Assembly: GCF_032062135.1 (NCBI RefSeq)
Contig: NC_092869.1
Location: 44,419,237 to 44,483,236, forward strand
Length of the DNA stretch: 64,000 nucleotides
Source of the DNA: Pyxicephalus adspersus
Taxonomy: Eukaryota; Chordata; Amphibia; Anura; Pyxicephalidae
Reading direction: 5' to 3'
The notes beneath the pieces were generated by a model. The model ran no database searches. It worked only from the letters and a program-made list of their open reading frames with translations, and was not told where the DNA came from. Both the position numbers and the translations under genes were made by a program. Each line of letters opens with the position of its first letter. Position 1 is the first letter of the stretch. This document shows, in pieces, positions 22,656 through 35,084 of this stretch.

Positions 22656-24610
22656 ATTTTTAACTTAAATGCATGACTTTTCTGTTTTTATAATTTGGTG
22701 AATTTTTCATTGAAACAGGTCCATGTTCCCCTCATGAATTACAATAAGAATTGTTCTTTATAACAGCAAGCAGGAGAATGTATTTCAGGACTTTGCTCAT
22801 TTCTGGGATGTCCCCGCTCAGTCCTGTCTATTTCAGAATGAATGTATAATCCAACTATAACAAATTGTCTTCTATTCCTCGAGAGAAGAAGAAGAGAAAA
22901 AAAATGGAAAATGGCCGGATCGATTGTATCCCAGAACCTGCTGAGAAAGCCAAATGGGTTTTAAGTAAGAAGATGAATTGTTACAAGGTGGGAAACATCA
23001 TTAATACCCTGTTAATATTGTCAAGGTCTTTTTTTTAAGCAAAATGGAAATTCAACCTTTCCTGTAAGAAGGCTTTTGTTGGCGTTGGTCCATGTTATTA
23101 CAATATATTTGTAGGAACACACACGACGCCAGGGGTCATGGAAAATATCAGTGCAGGTTTGACACCTATGGAGAGAAATGTTCCTTAAACCAAGCAATAG
23201 TCTGCAAGGAGGCTGTGCTGGGATCATGCATTGGGAGTTAAAAATGGAATAACATTTACGACTATAGCTGGACGCACGCAGGTTTATTTTCTCCAACAAA
23301 TAATCCGATTCCAGCATTGCAAACATGAGGGGGATGCAGGGTGACCGGCTCCAAGGACATGACCAGTTTACAAGATGTTCCTAATGTTAAAAAAAAAAAA
23401 ACAATCCTTTTGGTGCTCAAGCATTGTTCAAGTTATGGTTCTAGTGTAAGATTGTAAATATTCCAAAATATCAACACATTGGGGGATGGGTTCATTATAT
23501 TTCAGAATATCTTAGAGCTACGTGATTCGTAATGAAGCTGTCCATAGCAATATCTTATAATTTTTATTGATGCCAAAATAGGTGCACTCATTATGTGGCT
23601 ATGGAATGTAAAATCACCCAGACTATACAATGGAAAATGTTCTCCATCTTACTTAGCTGCTTCACATGTAGGATTTATGAAGAGAGACCCTAGATGTTTT
23701 CAACTTCCATTGAGTGAATCTGAGCTTCCAGTGTTCATTCAACTTTAAGGTGAGCAAAAGCGGCATTATTCAATACTCAACATGTTCCAAGATGAGTCCA
23801 TACATGTGTGTTGGTACCTTGGTGTGGCAATGTGGTTTTATATTTATTTGCAAAATGTTTTTTAAAGCAAATTGTTGACTTCTGATAAGTAGCAGGTAAG
23901 TGTACTGGGGTAATCTCTGTATTTGTTCTGTACATTGCCATGTCCAGGTGCACCTTACACATTCCAGGAATAAATTGACCTAGGTTGTATGCAAATAATA
24001 ATTTATCATGCAATGGAAGAAGACTACACATATCTAACCTTCAATATATGTAATCTGTTCTACAACTATGAAGAAATAGCACACAATTCACAAATATCAA
24101 TATTTCCATATTACCATTTTTATATTCATAAGGGCAAATTTCCCATTACATACAATACATATATCATACAATACAATACAATAAATCATAGCTATAAATA
24201 ATGCCTAAGCTCATTTAACAAAAGCTTTGATTTTGTCAGCTCATATTTTCCTTTCTGCAGCACTGCTAAAGCTGCAATGAAGAGGAAGCTGAAAATCCCC
24301 AAAGCATGTTGGCTTTAAGTTTTATAAATGGCTGGAATGGATCCTTGAAACCCAAGTTTATCACGTGCACATGGACAGGAATTAGTTAGATCTAGTTAGC
24401 ACTAGAGTAGGAAACCCACAAAAAAATGATTTGTTGTAGCAGATGTCAACTCCTCCACCTCCGAACTCGGCCCATGATCTTCGAAATGGACAGGCAATAT
24501 AAACGAAAGGTCTACTCACATTTTCCGGGTCCCCTCCCCAAAATCACCTACACTCAGTAAGTGAAAAATGTACCTTAAACCGAATCAGTCACCAAAATTT
24601 TCACTTTACA
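22656..24610. other. Unannotated DNA
   Basis: No gene or named repeat found. There are A-runs near 23389 and a CATACAATA-type tract near 24148-24185. The 101-codon minus frame at 23021-23326 has no recognisable domain. Confidence 0.35.
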
Positions 24611-26040
24611 CAAAAGGGTAGATAAAAAAAATGAAGCCCCTTTTCTTTTGTGTTTACTGCCACGGCAGTAAAAACACAGTGGAAGTGCAGAGCCTCCTGA
24701 GATACTCACGTCACGCATTGCAGGGGATTTCTGGCTGCTCTTTCTGGATGTGCCAGAGATCGGGAATGCACAGAAGAAGCTTTTACCTACATGGAAAAAA
24801 AATTGCCAATGTCATGCATGCTCGGCTCATGCTCTGCAGTCTCGTTTTCCCCATGTACAGCAGCCTACATCATCCATTCTCGTGCCTGTGCAGTGCAAGA
24901 TTGGGTGACATAGCCAGAACAAGAAATGAGAAGGAAGGCAATGGCGGCACCAGGCGCTTCCTCTACGACAAAATAAAGGAGGTTTCCTGGAAAGCAAGGG
25001 GCCGAACCCAGGAAAGCTCCAAAGGGATTGGAAAATCGGCAAAAGTAAAGGTGTAATTTTGTAAGTTTTTATTTAGCTTAATTATAAGTGGAAACAGCAT
25101 TAAAACTTTTGTTATCCCAACTCATGTCATAGGGTATACCAAAGCCATCAATTCATTATGTTACCCCAGCTAACCCCCATAGTGCCTAGATAAGCACTAT
25201 GTTATTGTCCGGGGAAAATGGGTAGAAAATCTGTCCATCTGTAAAAAATCTTGCAACAAAATTTGCCAAAAGAAGTCATTTATGCAATGGCCTGGCTGTC
25301 TTGCAAGATTTAGCTTAAATTGTGTTTAGGAATTTCTCCAAAAGAATGGTTACTAAATCACCTAGGCACTGTTGGTGAAAGATGGGGTAACATAAGTATA
25401 GGTCTAACTTTGTCCACTTGGAGTGTGCCTTTCCTTTTAGGGAAAGGTGTGTTACTATCGCCAAGCCTAGGCATTGGTTACAGGGCTATTGGGCTTTGTA
25501 TACGTTTTGAATACTGATGCATGATTGGAGTGTGCAGGGTGACTGCTTGTATCAGTGTAGGCAAAAGGTGATGGAGATTATCAGTTACATTAAGAGATTA
25601 TTTGTTTTTGTGGCTTGAAAACCTCAATCCCCAGTGCTTTTACCCAGAAAAGGCATTTCATTGTAACAGCTGCAGAAGCGGGAACCTTAATAGCGAATGT
25701 GTTGATTAGTCGATTACACCGCCTTTATTATGCAAAATTATTAGGCTTTCTAAGTATGTCAAAAGCTCCCCAGATGATGTTTCCCCAACTCTGTCCTGTG
25801 CTGTAAAAAGTCAATGTGTTTTCCAAATGAAATAGCTTTTGCTTTTCTCTACTTTAATTAATCCTCCACAATAACATATTATGTCGCCATGAGAAGCCTG
25901 AAAAGTTTCTAGTAAATACAAACAAACATTCAGAACAATGGAAAGAAGTATTATGTGCTGGAAGGGGATACAATGTATCAGAAATGTAAAAACTTTCTAC
26001 ATTAGGAGATAGAGGAAGAATCTCAGCAAATGCCGGCATT
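24611..26040. other. Unannotated DNA with a moderately GC-rich frame
   Basis: The 141-codon plus frame at 24631-25056 lacks recognisable domains or splice context, and the opposite strand is also partly open. It may derive from an unnamed repeat. The rest is AT-rich. Confidence 0.3.
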
Positions 26041-27690
26041 CATTGATATTTGTGGGACTTGGATGCAAAGCCCATTGTAAATGAAATTTGCAGCCTTCAA
26101 TCTTCATTAGATTAGCTTGGTGAATCTCCACTGAAATTATTAGTAAAACAGTGCTGTGGGTTATTCCAATTTCAGGGCACTCGTCCCACTTTTATTCACA
26201 AAATCATTACCATAAAAGAATCTTTAGGGTTTTCCTTGCATTAGATTAAAGACATCACAAAACACAAATTTAGCCTCCTGGTTCTCTCTGTATTGGATCT
26301 CAATATTGGTAGACCTTCTGGGCTACACACACCTGAGCTACCTGGGCTCAGGCTGCGACTTCTCCAGTCTCAAAGACCTGCTCCCCATTATTTATCAATG
26401 GACAGGTGCTGGAAAAAGTTGCCTGACCCATTCATTCCTTCCAGGACACTTCGGGCCTGGATCCCTAATTCAGAGCCGCAATCCTGCAGAAACATAATTA
26501 CTCATTGCCATATCCAAACCCTTTCATCCCCTTTCCAAGTAAAACAAGATACATGATGCCAATTATCCTCTGAATTTAGCGCCACGTGTGCCCTTCCTCT
26601 ACCCTATAAACTTATGAGATGCTGGAGGGATGTGACAACATTTTGATGCATTGCTCCGCACTTCTCCATTGCTTTCTCTCCCCCCTTGCCTTCTATAGAT
26701 GTCTTCAAGATGGTCATGTAATGTCAGCTTCATCAAAGTGATCCCTCCTTGCCCAGCACGGTATGTCATATACAAGTATTTGACATTTTGCAGAGTCGGA
26801 GCCGGTCACAGAGGGATCACCTTGACATGGTTATCCAGCATGAACATGTATTGAGATATATGGGAATCATGTCCTGCAATGAAAGGTCAGCCCCTCGGTT
26901 TATGTTACACATTTCAGATATAAGCACACGGGACTGTAGATGGATTGATTTCAAGACTAAACTTTAATAAGTTGCTAAGACAATGAAGATGGCTCGTTGG
27001 CTAAGAAATATCGAAATGTGTTTTTTCTTGTTGCAGTACAACGTCCTCATCTCCCCGTGGTGTAATTAGAGACTTTCTTCTTCTTCTTCTTCTTAGGCTT
27101 TCTATAGTTGTATGATAAAAAGAAATGCAGTTAACTGATGACGCTATGGACTGAGCTCATCAATTAAAATAAATTGAAGCAGGAATCAGTTATTGGGCTA
27201 TGTATTCTAATCTAATCTTGGGATAGAGGACATTGAGGAATAACAGGGACTCAAGAGCACCTGTCATTGTGAAAAGCAAATTTCAAGAATGTTTGGTGAT
27301 GCTGGATACTGTAAACATTATCATGCCAGGGTCAAGGGAATGCATGCAGATAAGTGTGAATGTGCACTAAACAGCCAATCATGTACAAAGCAACTTAAAT
27401 GGTTGGATTTAGGAATGAGCATGATTAAATGATTGACCTTCATATTTAGGGTTAGATCTCACATTGGCCTCTGATGTGCCTACCAAGGTTTTACTGCAAG
27501 AATGTTAGCATGTTATGTGCATTTGTGGGTTGCAGTGCCAGTAATTTTAAATTATTCCCCAACGAGTTAATGCAACTCAATATAATAAGTCTATTGCACC
27601 TGGTAACATATGATGTGCATTCTGGTGTGCTGCATTGGAAAAAAATGTGGCAGTGCATTGAAAGCTCATTCATTTTGAATGGACTCCATT
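26041..27690. other. Unannotated DNA with a (TTC)n tract
   Basis: A (TTC)n microsatellite lies at 27074-27094. The frames at 26293-26556 and 26306-26497 overlap and have no domain. The last part (27605-27690, GTGCTGCATTGGAAAAAAAT) recurs at 28722-28790, so it belongs to an unnamed repeat. Confidence 0.35.
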
Positions 27691-27697
27691 AACACAA

Positions 27698-27985
27698 AGG
27701 CCCTAATTTTGACTGGAGAGAATATACTAATATTGAGGAAGACAGGTAATCCAGCAAACATGGGATGGATCTGGTCCAGGAATGAAAACAGTTGCCATCT
27801 AACAGCAAATGATCTTTAACAAATCTATTTCAGGTTTTTATTATTATTATTATTATTAATAAACAGGATTTATATAGCGCCAACATATTACGCAGCGCTG
27901 TACATTAAATAGGGATTGCAAATGACAGACTAATACAGACAGTGAAAGGTTTGTTGGCTCATCCAGATTTTGAGGAAATGTCCAC
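27698..27985. mobile_element. Foldback MITE interrupted by a LINE tail
   Basis: The MITE left arm and centre run to 27837 (CCAGCAAACATGGGATGGAT). The right arm resumes at 27947 (GGTTTGTTGGCTCATCCAG). The insert between them is flanked by AGGTTT on both sides (27832-27837 and 27947-27952). Confidence 0.7.
27838..27946 (-). mobile_element. LINE 3' end (L2/CR1-type), strongly 5' truncated
   Basis: A 109-bp insert that on the minus strand ends GTACAGCGCTGCGTAATATG, TTGGCGCTATATAAATCC and a TTAATAATAATAA tail. The same 3' end closes the SINEs in this window. The upstream part (TGTCATTTGCAATCCCTATT) matches the longer LINE fragment at 30085-30770. Confidence 0.7.
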
Positions 27986-28236
27986 CTACATACATTTCTT
28001 TATCTTAAACAGCCCACATCCCTAACATTCAAAAAGATATGCAATGAAAGACATCGATTTTAAGCGGGACTTTTAAAGCCAGTACCATCAATATATTACA
28101 AAAATAACAAAATGTTATTAATAATAAACATTAAAAACAAACTCTCATTTCAAATACATAAAACACAATAAAATTGTGGGTGTATTTAATGACCTCTCCT
28201 TACAGAATACCCCCAAAAGGGTTTAAATTCTGAATT

Positions 28237-28295
28237 ACTTCTCAATGCGTTTCGTGGAAAAAATCCGCTTATTCAGGAGGAAGGAGCGGAGAAGT
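28237..28295 (-). ncRNA. Hammerhead-like structured motif, copy 6
   Basis: On the minus strand: ACTTCTC, a 12-nt internal loop, CTGAATA, a GCGGA/TCCAC stem with one mismatch, then GAAAC GC ATT GAGAAGT. The outer 7-bp stem ACTTCTC/GAGAAGT is perfect. The first core strand has a G-to-T change (CTGAATA), which should be inactivating for a hammerhead. Confidence 0.4.
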
Positions 28296-28548
28296 CTGAT
28301 GTTTGTACTTCCAGCAGACCTCTTATTTAAAATTGTTGCAAGGAAGGAGGTGGTTATTGCGGCAATGGTAAATTTAAATCTTATTTAGCTAATTAGTGCG
28401 TAATCTCTTTCAATTTTCAATATAATTCACAGTTATCCTAAGTTTCATGTCCTTGAGTCCTCAAACAGATATAAGAACATACAGCCCAACCATGTTCCTA
28501 TTCCATCGGCTTCCATTGCAAGTAAGTCAGCTGTTGTGTGTTTCAATA

Positions 28549-28714
28549 GGCCTGATTTATTAAAGCTCTCCAAGACTGGAGAGGATACACTTTCATCAGT
28601 GAAGCTGAGAGACCCAACAATCCTGGAATGGATTTTGTTAAAGTCATTTGCTATTTGTTAGCAAATGTTTTCCGTCCTGGACCACATCCATTCCAGTTTT
28701 GCTGGATTACCTAT
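28549..28714. mobile_element. Foldback MITE, right arm truncated
   Basis: GGCCTGATTTATTAAAGCTC start, then CCAGTTTTGCTGGATTACC of the right arm. The outer right arm is absent, replaced by the unnamed repeat at 28722-28790. Confidence 0.75.
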
Positions 28715-29049
28715 GCAGTGAGCTGCATTGGAAAAACATACTGCAGAGCATCGCAAGCTCATTCATTTTGATTGGGCTCCATCAATATAAAGTGTGTTAA
28801 CATTCCAGCGTTGACCAAGGGTAAACTCAGCCATACTTGTCAAGGTGAAATTTCTCTCCCCCTTTGGTCTATCAGCCCCAATAAGCAGTAATTCGCTGAT
28901 AAACATGCCAACCTCGTACTTCACAACTTTAAAAACTAAGTCCTTCACGATGGCTTCCATGTTTCTATCCCCGCAGGTACTCGCTAAGTATGCTTTTAGC
29001 CCAGTGGGTGGAAATGCGCTGATTTTCAGTTCTTCCACCATACCGAAGA

Positions 29050-29760
29050 CGTTCTCTTAATGTCAATCACGTCGCACTGAGCCTGGGATAACATACATAT
29101 CTCACAATTAGTATTCCGGTCTGAAGGATTTAATAAGAGAGACAGTGACAACGCTTTTGTATCTCTCCATAAAAACGACCCCTGAAACAGAAGCTGTCAC
29201 AGAAACGATTACATCCGCTAATAAAAATGTTCCCCAAAAATAATTAATATTTTCTTGGCTAATTTAAAACATCCTCGCTTTCTGACCTTCGGTGTAAAGC
29301 TGCGGCCTCGTCGTTTTATTTGATGACGAACTCAATTAAAACGAAGGATGGAAGAGAGAGAAAGTAAATTTAGACTTCTCGACAGCGGATAATATGAAAG
29401 GATTTCATTTGACACGTTAAGATATTGCGGCGAACACAAAAGGCGGCCCATTAAAGCGGCTAATGTCTATGTAGCAAGCTATTTTCCCAAGTAGTTTTGA
29501 AGCCCGGGAACCAGGGGAGTAATGTACCTTTTCTTTTCTGATTTCAATAAGACAGCCGAGAACATTTTTTTGCTCATTATATAAAGAGTTTTAATACAGA
29601 GCAGACACCAGAACAAAAGATATTATGGAGATTAGCAAATACTGCATGAGACAAGTGCTCTTATTTCTTATTGCCAATTTATGTCTCCAATACAGCGCTG
29701 ATTGTAAAATCCGAATTGGAAGGAAGATTGTATCACAGTCAGATTATTAAAAAAGAACGT
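29050..29760. promoter_or_regulatory. Low-repeat block, candidate conserved non-coding element
   Basis: About 700 bp without recognised repeats, with retained CpGs and several TAAT/ATTA cores (for example CTCAATTAAAACG near 29331). It contrasts with the repeat-dense flanks. No long coding frame is present. Function is inferred only from composition. Confidence 0.3.
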
Positions 29761-30084
29761 AAAAAAAGGATCGGTATCTAGATTTCCCATTAGATCAAAG
29801 GGGTTGGAGAAAGATGGATCTCAGCGGAACCCAATATGTGACATGCTGAGTTATGTGTCATGGTAACATTTCCAGCTATTTATTAAAGGGATCTCAGTGC
29901 TCCCCGGACAATACGTTTATCTGCGTTTCAGCGCCATTTTTGTGTTTTTCCATCATTCAGAGTCACCATCATCTTCTTCCTGGACTGTGATGTTAGCTCA
30001 GAGATGACCCAATCATGTAAATCCCGGAGTCTTCCAGTTCTTGGTTGGGATCAAAACTGCAGCTTCTAACCGTGTGACTGGATA

Positions 30085-30770
30085 CAAAGTTACAATTATT
30101 ATTTTTAGGATTATAATATTAAACGGTATTTATAAAGCACTAACATATGTGCTGTGACTAAATAGGGGTTGCAAATGATAGACAGATACAGACAGTGACA
30201 CAGGAGGAGAGGACCCTGCCCCAAAGAGCTTACAATCTAGGAGGTGGGGGAAGTATCACACAATAGGAGGGGAATATGGAATGGTGGGTAAGTAGTGAGG
30301 ATTAGGAGACAGAAGAAGACGGGTAGGTGAGGGTGAAGCGTTGGGTTTTGAGGGCTCTTTTAAAGGAACAGAAAGTAGGAGCAAGCTGAATAGGAGGAGG
30401 AAGACCATTCCAGAGAGTCGGGGCAGCTCTAGAAAAGTCTTGGAGCCGTGCGTGTGAGGAGGTTATAAGTGAGGAAGTCATTAGTAGGTTGTTGGAGGAG
30501 TGAAGAGAGCGGCTAGGGGAGTATTTTTCTACCAGGTCAGAAAGGTAAGTGGGACAAGAACTGTGGAGGGATTTGTGTATCAGGTAGGTAGGTGGGGGAC
30601 GAGCTGTGGAGGGATTTGAAAGCAAAGCACAGGAGATGAATTTGATCCTCAGGTGAAATGGAAGCCAATGAAGAGAACTACAAAAAGAGGCAGCAGAAGA
30701 AGAGTGGTGGGAAGGATGGATAGGTCTGGCTGCAGCAATGTTGTAGTATGAACGATGAGGAAAAAGAGAC
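30085..30770 (-). pseudogene. L2/CR1-type LINE 3' portion with reverse-transcriptase C-terminus
   Basis: The 107-codon minus-strand frame (30625-30302) contains PTYLSDLVEKYSPSRSLHSS and AAPTLWNGLPPPIQLAPTFC followed by SFKRALKTQRFTL. The LWNxLPxxxRxAPxxxSFKxxLKTxLF pattern marks the C-terminal end of L2/CR1-clade ORF2 proteins. The catalytic region is missing. The 3' part (30240-30085) carries CATTTGCAACCCC and a degraded ATAAATACCG tail. A short direct duplication (CTGTGGAGGGATTTG at 30561 and 30606) interrupts the upstream part. Confidence 0.75.
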
Positions 30771-31180
30771 TGAGGTCATGTTTCCTCCTGCCTACAGCAG
30801 ACCAATGACATCATTTCAGACTAGGCGGAGTCACTTACTGAAGCTCAAGGTCATATAGAACATATGAATAGAACAACCTAGAACAATCATAAGAAAACTG
30901 CAGATAATCTTTAGTTTCCTTGCAGTGAATAAGACAAACAAATCAGGAGCCAGCTTCAATGCCTGATTGCTTTAATACTTCTATTTTAATTTTGAACGAG
31001 TTGGAAATTTTTTTTGGATTAACAATGCTTTTATTCCCCCATAATATGTCAACATCCTTAGAGACAGATCTATTGTATAGTCAAACTCTAGCTTTGCACA
31101 TCAACTTCCCACCCAGCCCTCGCTCTAAATCTTCCCCACCTTTCTTTCTAAGAAGTCTCTGTATGCCTGCCCTAAATCTG
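30771..31180. other. Unnamed repeat fragment and spacer
   Basis: 30780-30850 matches part of 5500-5560 (CCTACAGCAGACCAATGACA). The rest is unannotated. Confidence 0.35.
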
Positions 31181-31250
31181 GAAGTCTTTGGTCCATTATG
31201 TCCCGGAAGTCTTTGGTCCATTATGTCCCGGAAGTCTTTGGTCCATTATG
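31181..31250. repeat. 26-bp tandem repeat, about 2.7 copies
   Basis: GGAAGTCTTTGGTCCATTAT is repeated three times, separated by GTCCCG, with no differences between units. Confidence 0.95.
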
Positions 31251-32935
31251 TATTATCATGAGTACTCTTCCTCCAGTGGTGGTCAAGCCATGAATGCCAG
31301 GAGGTGGAACTGCCCTCAGCAGCATTCCTTGCAGCATTTTAATGCACCCTCAGACATTGACATACTGGACCTTGAAAGAGGGTTGATTGGCATTCGGAGT
31401 AGTTCAGCCTGGCACTGGATGGCTTAAGCCGTGAGTCTGAAGGAAAAGGCTGAAAATCTGCAAATCCAGCTTTTTGAATTTTTAAAATAGAAAATGTTGA
31501 CTTCTTTTACATGAGTAATATTGCAGAGGTGTGCTGTAAAATTATGCGGAGGTGTTCCTTAAAGAGACTCTGGTGATTCTGAAAATAATGAAACAAAGAT
31601 GAGATGGTGAAGAAATAAAGGAATACTGATTACTATCTGTGCTGCCCATTCTGTATCAATGCCATCAGACTCTTCCGTCTTAGATTCCTGGTCTCCAATA
31701 ACAGATCCTCTGTAACTACTGAATCCTGTATTGTGTATTGCAATGACAGAAGTTATCAAGAGGAACCACAGAGCATGAAGGGGTAGCCAACAGCTCTTGA
31801 TGTGCCAGATGCAGAAGATGCTTTGGGCTTTGGTAGATCTGCAATAGAGCCGGGACTGGTGCTCTGCACTGTAGAACAAGCATGTGTACATCTACAGGCC
31901 GGCCAATGTTTAATATTACAGGGGAACCTTAATGATGAGGTTTAGATTGCTTTTTACAAAGGGCAAAGGGTCTGGATTAGTCTAGGATGAGGTTCCAAAT
32001 GGGTCACCACTGTGGGGATTTTTCCTGGGAGACTCTCTATATTGGGTCCTTATGAGGACCGAGAAGAAATACAAGATCAGAGGGTCAACTAGACATTTTG
32101 TTTGCAGAATAGATTTTCCTCACCCCAAAAATGTTCAGAACAAGCTATCACCTTTAGGGGTGACAGATGGACTGTTTTCATCGGTGCTTTAAAAAATGGT
32201 CAGAGCTAATTCTAGAAAAGTCTTCTAAAAATGCCCCAAAACACTTCCATAAATGCCCAAAATGGCCTCAGAAATGGCTCAAAGGAGCTTGAAAACTTCT
32301 CTAAGTTTTCCTAAATGCTCCAAATGCCACCATTAAAATGAATAGAGTGTTTATAGACATTTTTAAGCATTTTTGTGAATTTTGGGGATTTTCGGAGTAA
32401 TAATGGGTCCTATTTTCCTATTCTTCTCAGCCACTTTAGTTTAAAACACATTTATCAATGCTGAAAAACTCATATAAAATGTTTAAAAAAATGTCAATGA
32501 AGCTTAATACTCCAGTCTCTGTCCAGAACCCACTCAATTGCTTTCTTTATGAAGGGGGCTGTAAAACGTGGTGGACATATTTTGGGGCAAATACAATCTA
32601 TTCTGGGCATAAACTACCTTGCTGGCGCTTTCACCATGGGTTGGTAATGTCATTTGGGGCAAGGGCATGATCCCGCCATGGACATGACTGCAGAATGTAA
32701 GATTATTATATATTATATGTAAGGTTATGATATTTGTATTGTTACATTGTATAAAAATGTGCTGTATTTTTACATTTTTAGCTAACACAACATTAAAATC
32801 AGACAGAGTTTCTTTTCTGGCTAATTATGTTTGCTTTATATTTGCAGATGCTGCAATGTCCTTTCCATAAAGGTTGATTGTGTCACGTTACTGCAGGTTA
32901 GTCCGGGGCTTTAAAAGAAAAGGGGAAAAAAATCA
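31251..32935. other. Unannotated DNA
   Basis: No recognisable gene or repeat. The 110-codon minus frame at 31559-31891 has no domain that I know. Confidence 0.3.
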
Positions 32936-33335
32936 TTTTGCTAATATTAGTTCCTGCAAATGGAGTATTTTATCTTCGGCGATGTAATCTGCAGCAAATC
33001 CTCGCTGGGGGAATTATAGAACACACTATTTGGCTGTGACTAATTTCACGTGAAGATAATTCAGCGGGAATCTGCATAGCGCATTGATTACCTGTTATAG
33101 TAACGGATGACGCCCATCCTGCATCCACAATTGCACAATTACAAAAGAGACAACGCACACAGCTCACGCCGGCCGTCCATCGCCTTCTCCTGGATTACCG
33201 CTGTCCGTTCTGTCTTAAAAATATCCTTGCTGGAATTATCGGTGACAGCCCGAGGGGAGACGGCGAGCACACAATATGAGTCCGGGTGATAAGGCCGCAA
33301 TACTTTCCAGGGGACGCAGAGCTGCATTTACTGCC
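32936..33335. promoter_or_regulatory. CpG-bearing low-repeat block
   Basis: About 400 bp with many CpGs (ACGGATGACGCCC, CACGCCGGCCGTCC), no repeats and short frames open on both strands. It resembles vertebrate conserved non-coding DNA. Coding use cannot be excluded, but I see no convincing splice pair. Confidence 0.3.
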
Positions 33336-34113
33336 CTTATAGTTCATCCAATCTGAACTGTTCAATAACTGTGCTGGGATCTTAAAGAGAACCTGTCAGC
33401 TATGAGTTATATGGCAGGCATTGAAAGGTGATCTTGCCAGGAAATTTGTGCCCCACTGAAACTGGTTTCACTTAATGAAGATTACTACATTGCATTCCTA
33501 CATTGCCAGCTGCCATCTAATAATTTAATACAGTCAATGTCACTGACACAGCGGCTCAGCTCAGGTCGATATGCCCCCATCCCTTACTCGAGTACCCTTT
33601 ACTTGCAGTATTTCAGGCATTCTTCCTTTTTTTAACTTTTCTAAGATCAGCTGCCTTGTGAAATAATGTGCTGCATACTCGTCCTTCAATCTGCATTTTC
33701 TGCATCGATATACTGCGTGTTCCTCTTGGGCGGGGCCATGACATCCTGCACTCACAGTCTTTCCTCAGTCTTCTGTGATCAGTAGCACCAGGTGTCATTC
33801 ATTCTAGAAGACTGAGGACATCTTGTGGTACAGAAGAGGTACTGCAGGGGATATAGGTGAATTTAAGGTTATTATTGCAATTGAAGCTGCTTTAATATTT
33901 CTGGGAGCCTGGAAAACAATAAATAAAATAACCCAATGGTGATTCACCCTCATGAGTCCTAATGTAAATTGTCTCCAAAATACAAACCGATGGAAAATTA
34001 AACATTTAACGGTTCTCATGGAATCAGGAACAGGTAAAAAAAGGTAAAATTGTAAAATGTGGACAATCTGTTCCAGTGATTTTTCTCTTTTTCTACTTCT
34101 TTTGTTTCTCCAG

Positions 34114-34297
34114 CAATGGCTTCAGATTTTATTCTGATGATGGGGGTCCGGCCAAAGTGGATGAAGTTGCAGAAAGACCTCGGATGTTTTATGGCCATTC
34201 TAAAACTCCTGCAGACTTGAAGCGCTGTGAAGTCTGCTGGGAATATGGAGGAACGAATCGTTTCACTGGAAATGTCATTTTTAATAACATTAAATGA
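34114..34297 (+). CDS. Candidate terminal exon, gene unassigned
   Basis: A strong pyrimidine tract (TTTCTACTTCTTTTGTTTCT then CCAG) ends at 34113. The frame then reads NGFRFYSDDGGPAKVDEVAE, RPRMFYGHSKTPADLKRC and on to a TGA at 34295-34297. A weak internal donor (GTGAAG at 34227) could end an internal exon instead. The protein is not recognised, and the minus strand is also open here, so chance is a real possibility. Confidence 0.22.
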
Positions 34298-34529
34298 AAT
34301 TAGCATATTAATTACAACTGCATCGCAAATTGGATACTGTGGGCTCTGCTCTGAATTTGTTGGGGATTTTTACCTTCAAAAGTGAAAAAAGGATTTTTTC
34401 CAAAGGCCAATTAAAATTCCAGAAAGAAAGGTCAAGGGGATTTTTAACATTTTGTAAATATCCCGGTCCAAAAAAAATAATAATGAGCTGCCCAATGATA
34501 AAAAGACCCAGAGCTCTAAGTAATTTACA

Positions 34530-34797
34530 CTGGTTAGACACACCCCTCTGTGACCAGAAACCCCCCTATGGGGTCAAACACACCTTTTTGTGTTCAGACA
34601 CACCCCATCCGTGTTCAGACACACCCCCTCTGTGGTCAGACACACCCCTTTGTGATCAGACAGTCCCCCTATGTGGTCAGACACACACCCTCTTTGGTCA
34701 GACAGTCCCCCTCTGTGGTCAGACACACCCCCTCTGTGGTCAGACACTCCTCCTCTGTGGTCAGACACTCCTCCTCTGTGGTCAGACACTCCCTTCT
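34530..34797. repeat. 21-bp minisatellite, about 12-13 units
   Basis: Unit CTGTGGTCAGACACACCCC with small changes. Because 21 is a multiple of three, both strands stay open: minus SDHRGGV heptads, plus CGQTxPL heptads. Units toward the right end are more uniform. Confidence 0.9.
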
Positions 34798-35084
34798 GCT
34801 CTTCAAGCCTTGGTCACCCCTGGGATTTCTGGCTGTGACCAGCACCAGGGAGAAAGTAAGTAATTGGGTTTTAAATTTAATTGAAAAGAACCTGCTACCT
34901 GTGTCAGTTCCTGTAAGTATGTTAGGACCAGACCTAAAATGGAGCCTCCATGAAATGTAGAATTCTCTTTCAGACTTGCTGCAGCTTCTAATATACATTG
35001 TGGGAAGTTCTGAAATGCGCAGTTATGTCAGAAGAAAGAGAAAACAAATCAGTCCAGGGGAGGAGCCGGTACAACTGTGCAAGA

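Noticed and set aside
24631..25056. 141-codon protein gene
   Set aside because: No recognisable domain, no splice signals or promoter, opposite strand partly open; likely chance or repeat-derived.
26990..27035. Further hammerhead-like copy (GGCTAAGAAATATCGAAATGTG)
   Set aside because: No CTGANGA strand and no complementary flanks.
34530..34797. CRISPR-like regular repeat array
   Set aside because: Repeats are directly adjacent without unique spacers, in a vertebrate context; it is a minisatellite.
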